The position numbers and the translations under genes are program-made. Positions 10,561 to 23,689 of a DNA stretch of 64,000 nt are shown in pieces. The DNA is taken from assembly GCA_036345935.2 (NCBI GenBank), contig JADWOT020000005.1:5079960-5143959 (forward strand), read 5' to 3'. The stretch is from Taenia hydatigena. Lineage: Eukaryota; Platyhelminthes; Cestoda; Cyclophyllidea; Taeniidae. How positions within the stretch are numbered: position 1 is the stretch's first letter; the number at the start of each line of letters is the position of its first letter. The notes under the pieces were generated by a model. That model ran no database searches. It was not told the origin of the DNA and saw only the letters and a list, made by a program, of their open reading frames with translations.

Positions 10561-13490
10561 GCCAATATCCAACACGTACACTTTAGCACACCTTTGTAGG
10601 AAAACAGCCAAGCTTAACCATCCCGACGCGGACCATGAGAATCGACATCAGTAAACTTTTCACAATTTTAACTGTGCACCCAATTGCCAAATTTGGTTAC
10701 ACGTTACTTATAAGGGGAGTCGAATCATACATACAGGGATATCAAATTTTTAATCAACGTTGTTGTCGAAATATCATTGTTGCCTCATCAATATTGCATC
10801 GAATGCAGTTGTGGGCTGGATTATTCGATTTGCAAAAACAAATATAATGACTTAATTAGTTATGCTTTTTACCTCACTTCGTTGTGTATTTCTACCTTGA
10901 ATTTACTTTTTGAAAGTCTATGCCTGTGTTGTGGCTGCATTCAGCCCTCGTATTGGTAAAAATGGCCCCCAAGAAACCTCCCATGACTGCCGGTGATAAG
11001 AACTCTTTCCTCGCCACATGTGATGAAAGTGCGATCAGGCACCCTGAACTAGTGTGTGCCCCCAAGACGAAATTGAGTAATCTGCAAAAAAACGCGGCTA
11101 GCTGTGTGTTGTTATGTTTCGACTTTTGACGGGATCTTCGTAGATTTTCAATTCTTCTTTTCTTCACCTATAATTCCCACTGAAAACTCAACATCTACTA
11201 TTCCGCGTTAGAAATCGTGATTGACTTCTAAACCGCCTGAGTCGCTGCGTGCAAAATCGCACTATTTGTATTGTTTTCTAAATTTGCCCTTCTTCTTTTT
11301 GAGTTTTGACTTCTTAAAAATGAATTATTTAGCTTTCCCTAGCTTACTACTCGGTTTTCACCACATTTTCTCTTCCTCAGATTAATCACGTTTTGTAATA
11401 TGGTGGCATTAATGTAGTGCTAAAAATAACTATTCTTGACACCCTTACTTGGCTTAGTCAGATTATCAATCCTATAGCTTTAACCGGTGCATTGATCTCT
11501 CCAACCGGCCAGGCCAAAATGTGGCAGTTTTTTGGGATAACCGATCAAATTTTTATTTTACGGTGCAGACTGTAGATATTTTGTTCAACCTTATCGCTAT
11601 TTAGGTAGAAATGTGCATCTCTAGTGCGCTTATTCGATCACATATGCCACTTGAGGGGGTCTTCCTTAGTTTAACAGGTAGACTTCTTATTAAGCAGGAC
11701 GTAGGACAAAATGACAAAATGAAACTTGCCATCAATGAGGCGTGAGACGGATATTGATCAGTAAGGTAGCCGTGTATCGCCCTTCCTTCTCCCACTTTTC
11801 GCGATGAGAATCCAGTCAATCGTGTTTGGGGTCAATTTAATCCATAAACTTGTAGCAGCTCTTCCTTATCATTTACACAAAAGGATTTATTCCAACTATT
11901 ACTTTATTATTTTGGTTTATTCATATCAATGAGATTGCGCTATGTTACATCCTATATGCCCTAGTTGTGCAGTTAATAGCAATCGCTACTCCCCTTGTAC
12001 CTCAGGTAAGAAGCATTCTTCGCGTATTTCTAAAACCGATGCCTTTACCAATAGGTAAGAGAAGGGTCAAGATCTACCTGATGATGTTAGCCGTATCGAC
12101 AGGCAGATGAGCAAATTCGTGTAGGAGGAACAAGATCTTGATGCAGACGCACTCCTTGTTATGGCGGTAGCATATATATAAGCCTGGCGCTTGCTCATAC
12201 TTTTTATGAGAGAACTTACTGCAATTCGCAAAAGGTAGTGGTGCTTTTCGTAAGGTAGCTTGAGCAGTTAAATAATTGTTACCTCCGACTCACTTAAGAA
12301 GAACGTCGCTTGAACTCTTAGGGGGGTAGTTTCGACTCGATTCCGCAAACCTGGTTCACAGCCATTTGAAATGATTTTCTCGATAATACGATTGTTTTCT
12401 CTGTGATATTACTTTTCAGTGCTCTAGGTGTCCTAACAGTTTAATTTTTGGAAGGCTATTTCAAACATGGACGAACTATGTGGCTCAAATTTAACCCTGC
12501 TCTTCCTGCTAATTTGATTTCTGACAAATATACCTATGTTTTGAGCTGCCAAACCACATTTTAACCAAAAATATAAGTCGTTTTCTGCAGATTAGACACT
12601 CATTAAAGACTTTTGAACAATTTCATGGTTCTTTTAGCTTGGATTTCTTCTCACAATTCCAGCCTAAAGGTTACGCAGGCTAGACATTCGGTAGTAATTT
12701 TTATCAAGATGTTAGTAGCGGCAGCTTCCAAGCCCTGGCCCGTCTAGACCGAGGTTTTAATAGCCTATTAGATGTCTTGAATTTCCTGGCAAATATTTCT
12801 AAAAAACATTGGTCTGTGCTCTGAATGGGCAAGACGTCAAGAGACTCATTTTGTTTTGGGCAGTTTAATCCTTCAATGAAAAATCATTTCGAGGGTTCCA
12901 TGTTTTTTGAACTTGGTGGAAATTTTATAGCAATTGGCTAGGAATTTTACATGCCTTAATGACAATGAATTTTGACTATCAAAAGAGGATCCTTGTGGTT
13001 TATTTCTTAGGATGGATTTGTTCTGACCGCCTTCAGATTCGAGAACCGCAACTAGAATGTCGACATTTTCAAGGAAAAGCATAACATGCTGAATACAGGC
13101 GCTCATTCTTTTTACAACTTAGATCCTTCACGAGCATGATTATCGAACATATTATTCGCTCTGTATGAAGAGTTTGTTTGGCCTATTTTCCTCGAAAATT
13201 TTGAGATCGTGTTGATGGTTTTAGTTTGCGACGTTAGGATCTGGGAAAATAAACTTCAACTTTTATAATTTAGTGAGATGACTTAAAACATTTTAAGGTG
13301 TCGGAAGCTTAAAATAATCCCAGCGGTTAGCAAAACAAATCTAAATCAACTATTTTCTCAGTGAATACCTTAAAGGTGATGCTAAAATATATTTTTGGTA
13401 GATTAGTATATATTCTGAGGCACAAAAAAAAATTGCGAAATGAACCAAATGGTTCTATATTAGCCTTAGGTGTTGCACAGAATGTAAACG
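10560..13490. other. Mostly empty; two weak coding-like stretches
   Basis: A 69-codon frame at 10,920-11,129 (plus) is richer in C and G than its surroundings, and from the ATG at 10,962 it starts MAPKKPPMT, rich in Lys and Pro; nothing else supports it. A second stretch at 12,071-12,240 is listed separately. Frames at 11,601-11,819 and 12,873-13,106 on the minus strand are of chance length. Confidence 0.4.
12071..12240 (+). pseudogene. Weak coding-like relic
   Basis: Read from 12,071 in one frame this gives an acidic, helix-like stretch (D-D-V-S-R-I-D-R-Q-M-S-K-F-V) followed by TAG at 12,122, then E-E-Q-D-L-D-A-D-A-L-L-V-M-A-V-A, then TAA, then A-W-R-L-L. The residue mix on both sides of the stops looks like protein, which is why I note it. 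There is no second copy to support it and no recognised domain. Confidence 0.2.
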
Positions 13491-13880
13491 ACAAGCCATT
13501 TCCAAACATTAAGATGACTGATCCATCAGCATGACTAAATGATTATTTGGTGGCGCAGATCGGATCCTTGGAATCGCCTTGTTTTGTCGAATTTACGTGA
13601 CTTTTATCATCTCATACTACCGTCTGTTAGATATGCCACGCATTCCATGAGTTCTGGGCAACATTTTCTTATTCCGATCCTTTTTTTCCTCCTTCAAGGT
13701 GGATCTATGTGAGGGCAACGCCCACACCGTAGTCAGCGGTCTCGTGCCACACGCGCCTATTGAGGGATGTAGGGATTAGCGGGTATCTCGATGTGCAATT
13801 TCAAGCCTGTCAAGATGCATAGTATCGAGTCGCAGGGTACGATGACGTGTGCCACTGACACTAGTGATCGAGTGAAACCT
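13490..13880 (+). pseudogene. F-box-like relic, first copy
   Basis: This segment aligns with 57,600-58,040 in the same orientation. Long shared words include AACATTAAGATGACTG (near 13,507 and 57,632) and GTCAGCGGTC (near 13,732 and 57,900). In the other copy a frame from an ATG at 57,867 has an F-box-like run. Here the same frame is V-V-S-G-x-V-P-H at 13,718-13,745, is then thrown out by small indels, and returns as M-C-N-F-K-P-V-K-M at about 13,791. At the place where the other copy has a TAG stop this one has TCG (Ser). F-box proteins link substrates to SCF ubiquitin ligases, but the match here is by pattern only and the gene is dead. Confidence 0.35.
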
Positions 13881-16800
13881 CTAGTTATTAGAAATTCGAT
13901 AGAATTTACGCTAAGTGACAGGGTCTACGTACATGGCTGCCCTAGTTAATTAACATTCGCATTCTGTTAAAAAGCCTCGAACATGCTGTTTTTGATTTAG
14001 TTACAATTCTTTCGAAGTAGAAAACTTTATTGGAAACTACTAGAACTGTGTCAAATTGCCAATGACCCCCTAACCTTGAAGTTGCATTAATATTCCTTTT
14101 CAAACAATGGCGCAGCATTCAAGGGGTCTCAAAATATTGTGGAACTTAGAACGGGCGTTCAGAGTGCTCTTTTTTAGCAGATATAATTCACAATGGTTTT
14201 TTTGGAAAATCTTGAAGCTGATTGCTTTGATGGGATGGCGAACGAATGATTCTGCAGAATTTCTTGGTTCTTTTGATGCTTAAGAATCGATCGATCTAGG
14301 AATTGCCATTAGAGGAGCTACATGGCAACCTCATATTCGGTTTATTCTAAGGCTACATTGGAAATGATCGGTGGTAATTGTGCGTGTTATAGGGTAAACT
14401 CCCATTACATGTTTCGTCATCCGCATTTATTCCGTTTTCTTTGCTATTCAATCCCTCAAATCTTGGATTTTCAGAAGCTTCGTTTTGCGGGGATTAGAGG
14501 CACACAGCCTTTACCATCAATGGTTGATTATGTGTGTGAGGCTATTTGCTGCTCGGTTTTTAACCAAATAAATGAAAAACTTTCAAACGACTTATATTAT
14601 AAATCATCGGGCATAACACACACTCATTGCTAACTGATGAAGACGTGAAGCGGTCCATCCGTAGCATTTGGATCAGCGCTGACTCGGTAAATGTTGGCAA
14701 ATTAAGTCCATTAGTCTGTAAAATTTAGCAGTCAGGAAAACTAAATGAAACGACCCAGGATGTTAGGAACTCAGACAGGGAAAAGAAAACTTTTAGAGAC
14801 TTTTACCAGGAACGTTTGCCAATGCTGCAGACGTCCACCGCAATTTAAAAAATATGGCATTTCCGTGACCGCGAGGAACATCTACCACCTAAAATCATCG
14901 CAATGCAAAGTGATGATGCATCATCGCCGTTTCATGCATTATTACAAGTCGTGACTTCAATAAATTCGAAGCCATGGTCTTCGTTAAGGAAAATGAATGA
15001 CAATGTGTCCGTGCATGAGAACTTCACTTTACTTAGGTATCTTAGCTTATGTGACTTCCTTTACGCCTTTCTTTAAGCCAAACCGAATGCTCAGCCTCAC
15101 CACAAAAATAATTATGGGAACAAGGGATGCTTGATATGCACGCAAACAGCGCACAAATGGTCACCTACAAGGATGCACCCTGGAAGCTGAAGAACAGCTC
15201 TGATGCTGCCAGCAAAAGGCTTCCCGCTATAATTAAATCACTAAGCAGTCACTGAATTCACTTATTAAACTTCCTTAACCAGATTTTTGTTGACATAAGC
15301 TCCGCGACTAACGAAACATTTGCCTGTATTAGTAATGATCTGGCCTTATCCACCTCCATTTCTGGCTCCAAGCTTACAGTCGCTGACACATGTGGTCATG
15401 TAGGTATCAGACACTGGTACCAGGAAGCGATGAAAGTTATCAATTAAAGCTTACAGAAGTACTACCGGAAAAATGTATGAAAAGCATATGAAAGTCTCTT
15501 AAAATAATCTCAGCAGCATTTTGGTGGACAAGGTCTTATGCAGTCTTAAAGCCAAAAATAAGTCCTCATTTTAATTAATTAAGTAACTAGCTCTGACCCT
15601 CTTAATGAGAGGAAAATAATGATAATAAAAGGAGAACTATTTACTCCATACATTCGGGGTCGTAATTGTTTAATTGTTAGAATGTGAACACTTCACGTAG
15701 TCTGAAAACTATCACACGCAAAAAATATTATAGTCATTTGGCGTACAAACGCTTCGAAGTGCTTAGAGGGTGGAGGAAGTAACCAAAACAGGGACTACCT
15801 AATAGCCTTTGGAGCTTTGTCATGTCTAAATCGTTCATGCATTTAGTTGATACCTATTTTTTGAGTTATTCTGATTTCTAGTTAGTAAGTTGCAGACCAA
15901 TTCTTCATCATAGGAGTTAAGCATTCCTACTAGGAAACATGGAGTCTTTTTAAGTATGGAACATCGGTAATTAAATGCTGGATGATGGCAGGCGAATCTG
16001 ATAAACCACTTTTGAATGGCTTAGTTAAATGTAGCACATTTGGACTGACGATGAACTTACAGAGACGTGGAATCCAGCTAAGCTTAGTCCGCAAAACAGA
16101 CAAAATCAAATCGCATCTTTGGCATTCAACCGGACAAGCCAAATCTATAAAGGTTAGATTAGGAGCGATTTTCGGATAACTGTGCTGAACAACAACTAAC
16201 GACCTGGCAGTCGTCAAAAATGAGGCCAGGGGGTCGGTGATAATCAGTTGGATCATCATGCATCATGCTCCTATCATCAACATACTTTCGGCACTTTAGG
16301 TCCCGCCAACTAAGTGCACGGTGACAACCGATGTGCTTACAGAGTAAAATGCTCCTGTGTCTTAGGTTAGGGCATTATTTATCGATTTGTTACAGCAACA
16401 ATTAAGATCATCGTGATATATGTCAAGTTCACTGAGCCCATCATGTCCTGTTTTGAGACCATAATTGTGATGCGCTGGGACCATCAAGAGAGTTTATAAC
16501 TGAGCTTGAGTTCAGGAAATGGTGGTGGGATAAATGCGTTGGACCGATGCATTGAGTCAGCCATTTTCAACGCAGAGGTTGATATGGAACTCATGGGCCC
16601 TCAGAATATGGCTGATTTTGGCTCGTAAGGCAGACCAACTCAAATTAGACCCTCACGTATGATCGGCTCTATCTATGTACATCAGTGCTTGCACTCCATG
16701 TGAAAATTTTAAAGTACTTACAAGAAATGAGGTTGAAGTAGCCGCATACCAACTGATGACGAAGAAGTCATTAAAAGGAGATCAGGAAATCAGTAACGGG

Positions 16801-19390
16801 CAATTTTCTTTAACGCCACTATACCATTTGCTTAATGTGGGTCCCAATGGGAGCAAGTAAAAAGCAATTGTAGCCATCTCGAGCAAATAGCGATATTAGT
16901 TCCTGCTTAAATGCCAACAGATCGGCTTTAATTATTTCTTATGAAATGAGTACTATCAGCCTGCAACGCCGCGCAGAGACAATCGCATGACGGCAGTTGC
17001 GTGAGTTAGTTCGCGTCTTCCTATCAGTGTGCACGCGTTTAAATTTGAAGGTCCGATTATCTGCCATCTGGAAAACGTGCCTTACTCACAAGGCTACATA
17101 TACTTAGCACCTATTTTATCTTCCTTCGTGTTGCTTTATGCTACCAAACTCACAGCAAAGACAACCTCTTATCCTACACACTGGGCTATCAAGTATCTTT
17201 CTTCCGCTTTTAAAGCATAGAGTAGTCAATTAAATCCATGCCTGCAGATGTTGAGCATTCCCGATCAGACCAGGATCCAAGGAAATGTGCGCACCTTGCC
17301 TGTGTAGTAAAGGGACGGAAGCAAGGATGGTAAGAACCAACAGTTGGGTTGTAAGCTCGGATATCCCATTCGAAACCCCTCCATTATTTTCCTTTACTAT
17401 GCGCACTCAATTCTGTCAGTAGCAAAATGTAGATATGCGCTGAGGTGCCAACGTGTATCATGCAAGCCTCTTTTTCATTTTCATGAATGTTCCTTGGGTT
17501 GAGTCATGTAGACGCACATCCCCTGCTGGGTAACAGCAAGAGTCAAACCTTCTTTTTCGCATACCTATTAAAAATTACGAGAGGACTGGACCTCCTAGCC
17601 ATGTTTAGGAAGTGTGAAAAAATAATCATTGCCGATGTATCACTTGAGTTCGTGATGTTAAACTGTTGCATTCTACTGATTTTCCACCATTCAGCCAAAA
17701 TCTGACTACGAAGTAGGCTATGAAGACTTTTTTGTGTTTTAAGAAAAGAGATTACGATTTGATTGCTTATCGCCAAAATTTGTAATCAAGTAAACAAACT
17801 TGACAAAGATGTTTATGTACAAATAGTAACCGTGACCTAAATTTCTAAGAAATAGAGAAAGTACATTAATGAAATATGGAAATGTACACAACCTTTAAAG
17901 GAATGTGGTCATATGACTTCAGGAAAACGCAGAATCATGCACATTATATCATTAAATTTGCCCATTGAAACAGATCTGGAAAGCAGGACACACAAGTCTT
18001 TATCTTATGTATCAGCACGGCCGCGTGAGGCGTTGCTACAATACTCGACTTTGTTTAGGACTGAGGTGTCATGTGAATTAATGGCAACTTTTGCGTCCAG
18101 TGGGCATGGACGATGAAGGCGCATCGCGTCTCACCCCTCTCCGTTCGCAGACTAGCCTTTAAAGTAATAATATTTGGCTCAATCAATTTATTAAGGGCAG
18201 CGAAAGCAGATCATCAGTGCAAGAGACTACTGGCGATGGTATATATTGGCAGCAAGCCATGGCTGATGGTATTCTTCGCCGCTTGCGTGAAGCAGTTCTC
18301 TCGTAAGTCAGCAAATTAGGCACTTAAAGTAAATTAGGCAGATTAGATCTGACCGGTGCCTGAGGAGCCTACTATGATAGTCGCGGTATACAAATGAGCT
18401 CTATTGTCCATTTAGTACCGTAATTGACAAAAACTGAACTTAAAATCTTAATTATCGTTTCAATTTATGAGGAGAACTGAGGCGACTCGAAGCAGTACAC
18501 AAGGAAGACCTAGTGAGGCCGGTACATTAACAAAAGGACCGTAGTACCCAAACATAACGCAATATGACTGCAGCTTATGGTATTCTCTCTCTCCTTTACT
18601 GCGCTGCTCTTTTGTGGTCAATTTCATTGCCGTCTATCCTACGCGTTTAACTAAAAGGGACTTAAACGAACAGGATTTAAGAACCTCCTTCTATTGTTGG
18701 TTACCCTGTTGTTAGTGCAATTGTTATTCTTGTGAACATGATTTACTATAAAATATCGATCAAATGAGAGAAATACTGCAACCAGTTTACGGTAGCATTT
18801 TTCAGCATCTGCAGCTTTAATTGCTTTTAGCCAATAGACGCACCTATATACCTATCAGGAGCCTTCAAGATAATAAAAACCTCTATTTGACACTGCTTTG
18901 GAGAGGTAATCTTGCAATCCATCAACAGCTTTCCGAACATCTTTACACTCTTTACTCTTGAGTGCAACTCGCTTTGTTTGACTGTAAGAGCAAGGGGTCT
19001 GCCAGTCAGTCAGAATTGACTTCATGTTCTTCCCTAGTGTGTGCAAGTGCTCCAACAGTCTATGCAATGGCGTATTAATTTTTATGCTTCCTCGTGCTAG
19101 CGATTCTTGCTACAAACGTCAAACCAATCCAGTTTTAGTAACATTGTTGTACTATCAAACACACCTATGTAATTGTGAATGCCTTCCGTCTACTCCGTTA
19201 CGTTGCATCGCATTCACGTTATCTCTTTTATTTGCGTACATTCAATCCTTTGTTAACTAGGATACATCTCAGGGTAGAGGCACCTGAAATTGTGTTAAGT
19301 TGCCATGCCACACTAATTACGTAGCGTTGCAGTCAAAACTTGTGAATGTTACTACAACCTACACATTTTTTTTTCTGACGCAATGGCATT
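13880..19390. other. No gene recognised
   Basis: Open frames of 103 codons at 14,322-14,633 (plus) and 109 codons at 15,930-16,259 (minus) are the longest. Both are within what chance gives in 64 kb of this composition, and neither has a second copy or a recognised domain. I detect no repeat shared with the rest of the window here. Confidence 0.45.
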
Positions 19391-19507
19391 CACTCGTATT
19401 CTAAGTAAGTACTGCGATATAAGCGTCTGCAAAGCAGAAGGGATAAAGGCGTTTCGGTAAACAGTCATTTCGAAATATGTTTGATGGATAAAGCAGCACC
19501 TACAGAA

Positions 19508-19573
19508 ATGATGTGATCACGTATGTTCTTGCACTTCCGCCAGTGTCGCAAAGTCCAGGTAGCATTCTGTGCA
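19508..19573 (-). pseudogene. Third zinc finger of unit D, one stop
   Basis: On the minus strand the first C is at 19,573 and the second three codons on, followed by 12 residues, H at 19,525, then T-stop-S-H-H. Both Cys and the His ligands are present. The only break is a TGA at 19,519-19,517 where units C and B have Arg (CGC, CGT); a CGA to TGA change would explain it. The finger is followed by T|GTAGGT, the donor used at the same place in B and E. Among the third fingers this one and B keep all four zinc ligands. Confidence 0.6.
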
Positions 19574-19728
19574 GTGAGAAAGTACTTCTGAATTGCCTAT
19601 TCTCGTGACTGTAGTGTGGTAAAATAAAGTATGTATTTAAGAAGAATTTGCATGGGACGCGAATGCTAAAGCCGGGGAGAAGAGCATACTGGATATAATC
19701 AGAAATCAGTTTGATCAAACTTACAAAT

Positions 19729-19794
19729 ATGTGTTCCGATGAAATGTTGCAGGAACAAATATAAGTTTTCGAATGGTCTGTGACATCCAGAACA
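19729..19794 (-). pseudogene. Middle zinc finger of unit D, ligands intact
   Basis: On the minus strand, from 19,794: C-S-G-C, 12 residues with F at the usual place and L before the His, then H-F-I-G-T-H. The spacing is C-x2-C-x12-H-x4-H and there is no stop. The last seven residues (H-F-I-G-T-H-I) also occur in the middle finger of unit C. The codon after the next one begins a GTAAGT, a strong donor. The finger itself is intact; the gene is called dead because of the stop in the next finger. Confidence 0.65.
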
Positions 19795-20450
19795 CATACT
19801 GTGGTTGCAAGCGATTTCCGAGGTTCAAAAGAAAGTATTTGCATTATTTTTGATGTACATTTTGTTAAACGGAAGGTTATGAGGATGCGTTCTGTAAGTT
19901 TTCTCACCTCTTTGATGTTGTAAGAGCATCCCAGGGGATTTATAACACCTCGAACAATTCAAACAATCAAATGCCGCATTTACTGAAGCATAAAAGTACG
20001 TGAAATGGAATAATGAACCTATGCTACGATTGGCCTGAGTTGACTACTTTTGCATAAGCCTATACCATTTGCATTATAACAAGTAATTTTTAACTCAACA
20101 TGATTCAACTATTCTTTTGCTGCTCCCAGCCCCCAATGTATCTGCATCCATATCTGTGCACATAAAAGTGGTTTCATTTATGCATGCATTCATAGGTACA
20201 GTAACTTGTGTCCACATAAAGTGCGTCTTAAAGTTACAGGCACTTGGTCTCAATGAAGAAATTGATACAACGTTCCACCGTTTGTCTACTTTTTTTAAGA
20301 TTTAAATCGCCTTCTCACACTCTTACTGCCTTATTTTGGTAATGCTTGCATTACTCGATAGCAGATCCATTAAGGGAATTTTTCAGGGATGATCCTTATG
20401 CGGAGGCTTTTAAGACGTTTAATTATAGCTTATGCTTAGTCTTAGAATAG

Positions 20451-20860
20451 ATGCCAAAAGCGGTAGATACAAGTCCTGTGGTATCTTTGGCTAGCCATGC
20501 TGTAGCAGTTGCAAGTAGATTTGCGTTTCATCCTGCTCTTTATGCTCGGTGGGAAGGATCTGATGTACTCGATGTGCTCCACATACCAATTTGCATTCGT
20601 ATCACACAAGTGATGTCATCAGAAGCAGCACCTGCACTCGCGACTCCACATCCTAGAACAGCCACGAACCTAACATTGGCGGCTTGTAAGGGTTGAACCT
20701 TAGTAAAATGGTGGCAGTAGAAGCCCTCTTTTGACCGAATAAATAAACCGGAATGGCTGCTAGTCGAGATTCAACTAGAATACCCCGTCACCACGTGCAT
20801 CGTATGCATATGATTGTCTCAACGTCTTAAAGCAGTCCAACAACGCGTTCTTTACCATTT
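20451..20860 (+). pseudogene. Relic coding segment M, first copy
   Basis: An 81-codon frame from an ATG at 20,451 to a stop at 20,694 is rich in Ala, Val and Ser and GC-richer than its flanks. About 60 bases further, near 20,757, the DNA reads CTAGTCGAGATTCAACTAGAATA, which matches CTAGTCGAGAACCAACTGGAATA at about 24,000. Upstream, TTGGCTAGCCATGC at about 20,478 matches TTGGCTAGTCTAGT near 23,712. So two separated anchors lie in the same order in both copies, with extra bases between them in the second. I do not recognise the protein. Confidence 0.4.
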
Positions 20861-21824
20861 ACTCAGGTACGGTCAAGGGCGAGCATCAACTAATTCACTT
20901 TTAAGTGGCCACAGTGCTCGACAACAATTCTGTCCCCCCTAGTTTTAACGCCAAAACCCCATCTACATGCAATCAACAAAACATCATGACCATGAAAATG
21001 GTACTTAATTTATTCCCTAAAGAGGGTGCATTACGGCAGCAAACACCTGGAAAACAGACCTCTTGTACCGCCACGTTGCTATGAAGGGAACGATCCCTTG
21101 GTACTCTCTTTGCGTCATCGATCACACGAGACAGCGGAACTCTTTTTTAAAGGGCTAAAAATTTGACCTAAAGTGTAAACCAATGAAAACTGGATTCTGC
21201 ATGCTAGAAAAACCAAAAGACACTGTCAAATGTAGCGATTTCAAGGCTGAAACTTAATCTGAAGATCACTACTGCTGTAGACTCTAATCGTCACATTAAA
21301 GCCATAGCTATTCAAAAGCGCTTTACCAAATTATCGCGCACCACGATTTTCGTCATCTTAGGAACCCAACCTGCATTTTGAACAGCCAAAAAGGCTTAGT
21401 ATCAAAGCCAAAACAACTGCACTGGATTCACCTAATCCAACTTTTGGTAAAAGTGACTTATTTTGGTGGGCAACCTATGCGCGATAAAAACTATACCGAT
21501 TTATTAGAAATGCATGCAAAATATGTATTTAAATATTTAAAATCCAAAAGTAAGTGTTTTTCAACAAACCCACTCAAAATCAATAAATGCGTAGAAGTTT
21601 GCTTAGCATCAAGAATTTAGATTTTGCAGCAATAGTACTAAAGTTACACTACGAGTTCGATTATAGGTATTAGATAGAGCAAAGGACGCACATTCAATTT
21701 TAATTCAGAAGTTTGCAATCTGCACAATAGCTGTGCAGAACCACCCATGGTATTACAGACAGTATCTTTAACACCACTAATATCGCGGAATTCACTGCCG
21801 CTTCAGCCGACATTATTTAACATA

Positions 21825-22110
21825 CCATAGCCATGTAATCTTATGCTGCGCAACGGAATACGGCGCAATCTGATGCAACGCAGCATAGTGAGAAAAGGCA
21901 CGGCTGCAAGAGAGTGGACAAATGAGCAAGAAAGAAAGCAGATGAATGGAGAGGACGGCAAAGTTGGGTGGAGAATACATAAGTACATTGCAATAAAGTG
22001 AGCCAACGACCTCAGACTCCACTGCCGGCAGCCAATCACGTACTGTTCCGGACCGAAGCAGCACATTTTCGATGGTGCGACGGAGACCAAAGGTTTCTCT
22101 CTACGTTTGA
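21825..22110 (-). mobile_element. Pyrimidine-tail element P, inverted copy
   Basis: On the minus strand this reads, from 22,088 down, a coding-like head (G-L-R-R-T-I-E-N-V-L-L-R-S-G) followed by G-C-rich sequence and then a long C/T-rich tail with CACTTTATT and CTCCACCCAA. The head matches 56,878-56,930 and 56,990-57,045; the tail matches 56,395-56,540 and 57,085-57,200, including the words TCACTTTATT and CCATTCATCTGC/CTATTCATTTGT. Three copies in two orientations suggest a transposed or duplicated element. No terminal repeats, poly-A tail or transposase are visible, so the mobile nature is inference. Confidence 0.4.
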
Positions 22111-22229
22111 GTTTACGTCTGCTGATCTCCAGCCCAATCAAGAGTGTGCTCTGCGTTTTAGCCATACCTTCGACATCTCATGAGAACTAATCATGATTCA
22201 ATGCTTTAGTGCACCCCACTGCAGTCGAG

Positions 22230-22430
22230 GAAATGAGGAATTTGGGAATGCATGCCGCGAAGCATATTCCACTTGAGAAGCGTTGCAAGGACACAAGGGT
22301 TTACACACTTTCGGTAGGTATCGCTTCATCTATCAGGCAGTTCTACAAAGATTTTCGTTGTAGCGCCTTGATCCCTTCTGCTTTGAATGTATTTGGTATG
22401 GAACGCTTAAGTAAGTGAAATCAAGCTCCA
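22230..22430 (+). pseudogene. Zinc-finger relic E: third-finger exon end and following intron
   Basis: From about 22,265 the DNA aligns with the end of the third finger of unit B and with the intron behind it. The donor GTAGGT is kept at 22,314, followed by ATC where B has ATT. Further on, CCCTTCTGCTTTG at about 22,373 matches the end of the intron in B, D and A, and TATTTGGTATGGAACG matches TATTTGGCGCGGAATG of B. The finger ligands are lost in this copy. It lies just downstream of the inverted P element, which may have cut off its left part. Confidence 0.5.
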
Positions 22431-22439
22431 TTACGCAAC

Positions 22440-23130
22440 AAAATTCGTAATATTCTAGTAAGATCTATGGTTATTTATTTACTGTGTGTGTGGAGACCGT
22501 AAGTGCTCCACAGAAAAGAAGTCATATTGGCTCTAACATGGGCGGATGTGACAGCGCAAGGTAAGTTGAGCATCGCCTCGTTGATATGGCAAGACAAGTA
22601 TCGCATTGCGTTGCGTCAAATCTCATCAGTAGTTTGCATAGTTATAGGCAGCGCCGCGGTTGTTTTACAATCAACTGTTGCATTTTAATTGAATTGCACG
22701 CTTAAATATAAATAAAATAAATACGCACACATTTTCCATGTTTTACTGCGATCCATCGGGCTGCATCAACTTATCCTTACGGACTCAAACCTAACTATTC
22801 ACTTAACAAGTTGGCATATGGTTAACTTAAGCGGAGAATTCGAGCTGGATATCTTATTTATTGTTTGGTCATTGCAACACGTGAGGGTGGTTTTCAACTT
22901 AAATATTAAAAAATTAAGGTGATTATATAAGAAACGTTTAATGTAGCAAAGTGACTCTAGCGTAGAGAAGAAAGGTAGAGCTGTAGAAAATGACAGGCTT
23001 TTTGAAAGAATATGGTGTTCTAAAGATATTGTTAAGTTTGAAATTGAAGTAAGATCGCACGGTGCCACGTGGCACAAACAAATTATCATTATTTAGTGAA
23101 ACCTGACATGGGAATTTATTGAAGCCTGCC
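22440..23130. other. No gene recognised
   Basis: AT-rich, with only chance-length frames (61 codons at 22,503-22,688 plus; 96 codons at 22,799-23,089 minus). No repeat detected. Confidence 0.4.
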
Positions 23131-23159
23131 GCGGCTATTAAAGCAGCTAGTTTTCCTCG

Positions 23160-23410
23160 ATGTTCGCGTTGCACCCACAGTTAATAATGACTACACAAGC
23201 GACGAATAGGCACTGCTTCATATGCATGCAACTCGGCCATCTATTGATTTTTGAAGCCTTTACCACAGCATTGTGTAGTGAAACTTTTTCAGAATGGAGG
23301 AGAGAAGGATGACGCTTTAAAAGTGTAAACAGTGCAAAGTTATTGGGTTTGAACCCTGCACACAAGAAAGACATGTTTTGAAAGGAATTGGGTATCGCGA
23401 GAGGTGTGGT
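23160..23410 (-). pseudogene. Zinc-finger-like relic F
   Basis: Read on the minus strand, two finger-like segments follow one another and align with 62,860-63,075 (plus). The first has C-A then G-F-x-P, with F and L spaced as in a C2H2 finger and H-P-S-L-L-H at the end; part of the Cys pair seems deleted. The second, from 23,267, reads C-G-K-G-F-K-N-Q, a stop, M-A-E-L-H, which is the common C2H2 core with the stop in the middle. DNA similarity continues beyond it (GTCGC near 23,200 with 63,077, then a TTAACT word). Decay is advanced and the family link to units A-D is not proven. Confidence 0.35.
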
Positions 23411-23689
23411 AACGGGAGAACAATGGAAAAATGGGAAGAAAAAGAATAAATAAGACTCAGTCAAGATGGTAGAGTACAAGATGTCGTTAAAACTGATAAA
23501 GCCAACCTTCCATTTTTAGGCTTTACGCACTTAACCAATCAAAACGCAATTTATGACACCTGACACTGACAATTTTGTTAGCAAACATTTGTCAAGGAAA
23601 CCTAGCTTTCCGGTTTCGTAACTCAAGTAATGGCAGCTTATACAATGACTTTGAGTCAAAGTCTGTGAGAGACGCATATTACTCCCTCA

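Larger units (their letters stand above)
19390..19910 (-). repeat. Zinc-finger relic unit D, inverted
   Basis: The reverse complement of this stretch aligns with units A, B and C from the middle finger to beyond the third finger. Clear shared words with C are CATTTCATCGGAAC (19,727-19,740 here; 38,285-38,298 in C) and the stretch after it, and AGTATGCTCTTC with GGTATGCTGCTC. After the middle finger there is GTAAGTTT, a good donor; before the third finger is ATTCAG, as in unit B; after it is GTAGGT, as in B and E. I could not find finger 1 upstream on this strand with confidence. Confidence 0.6.
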
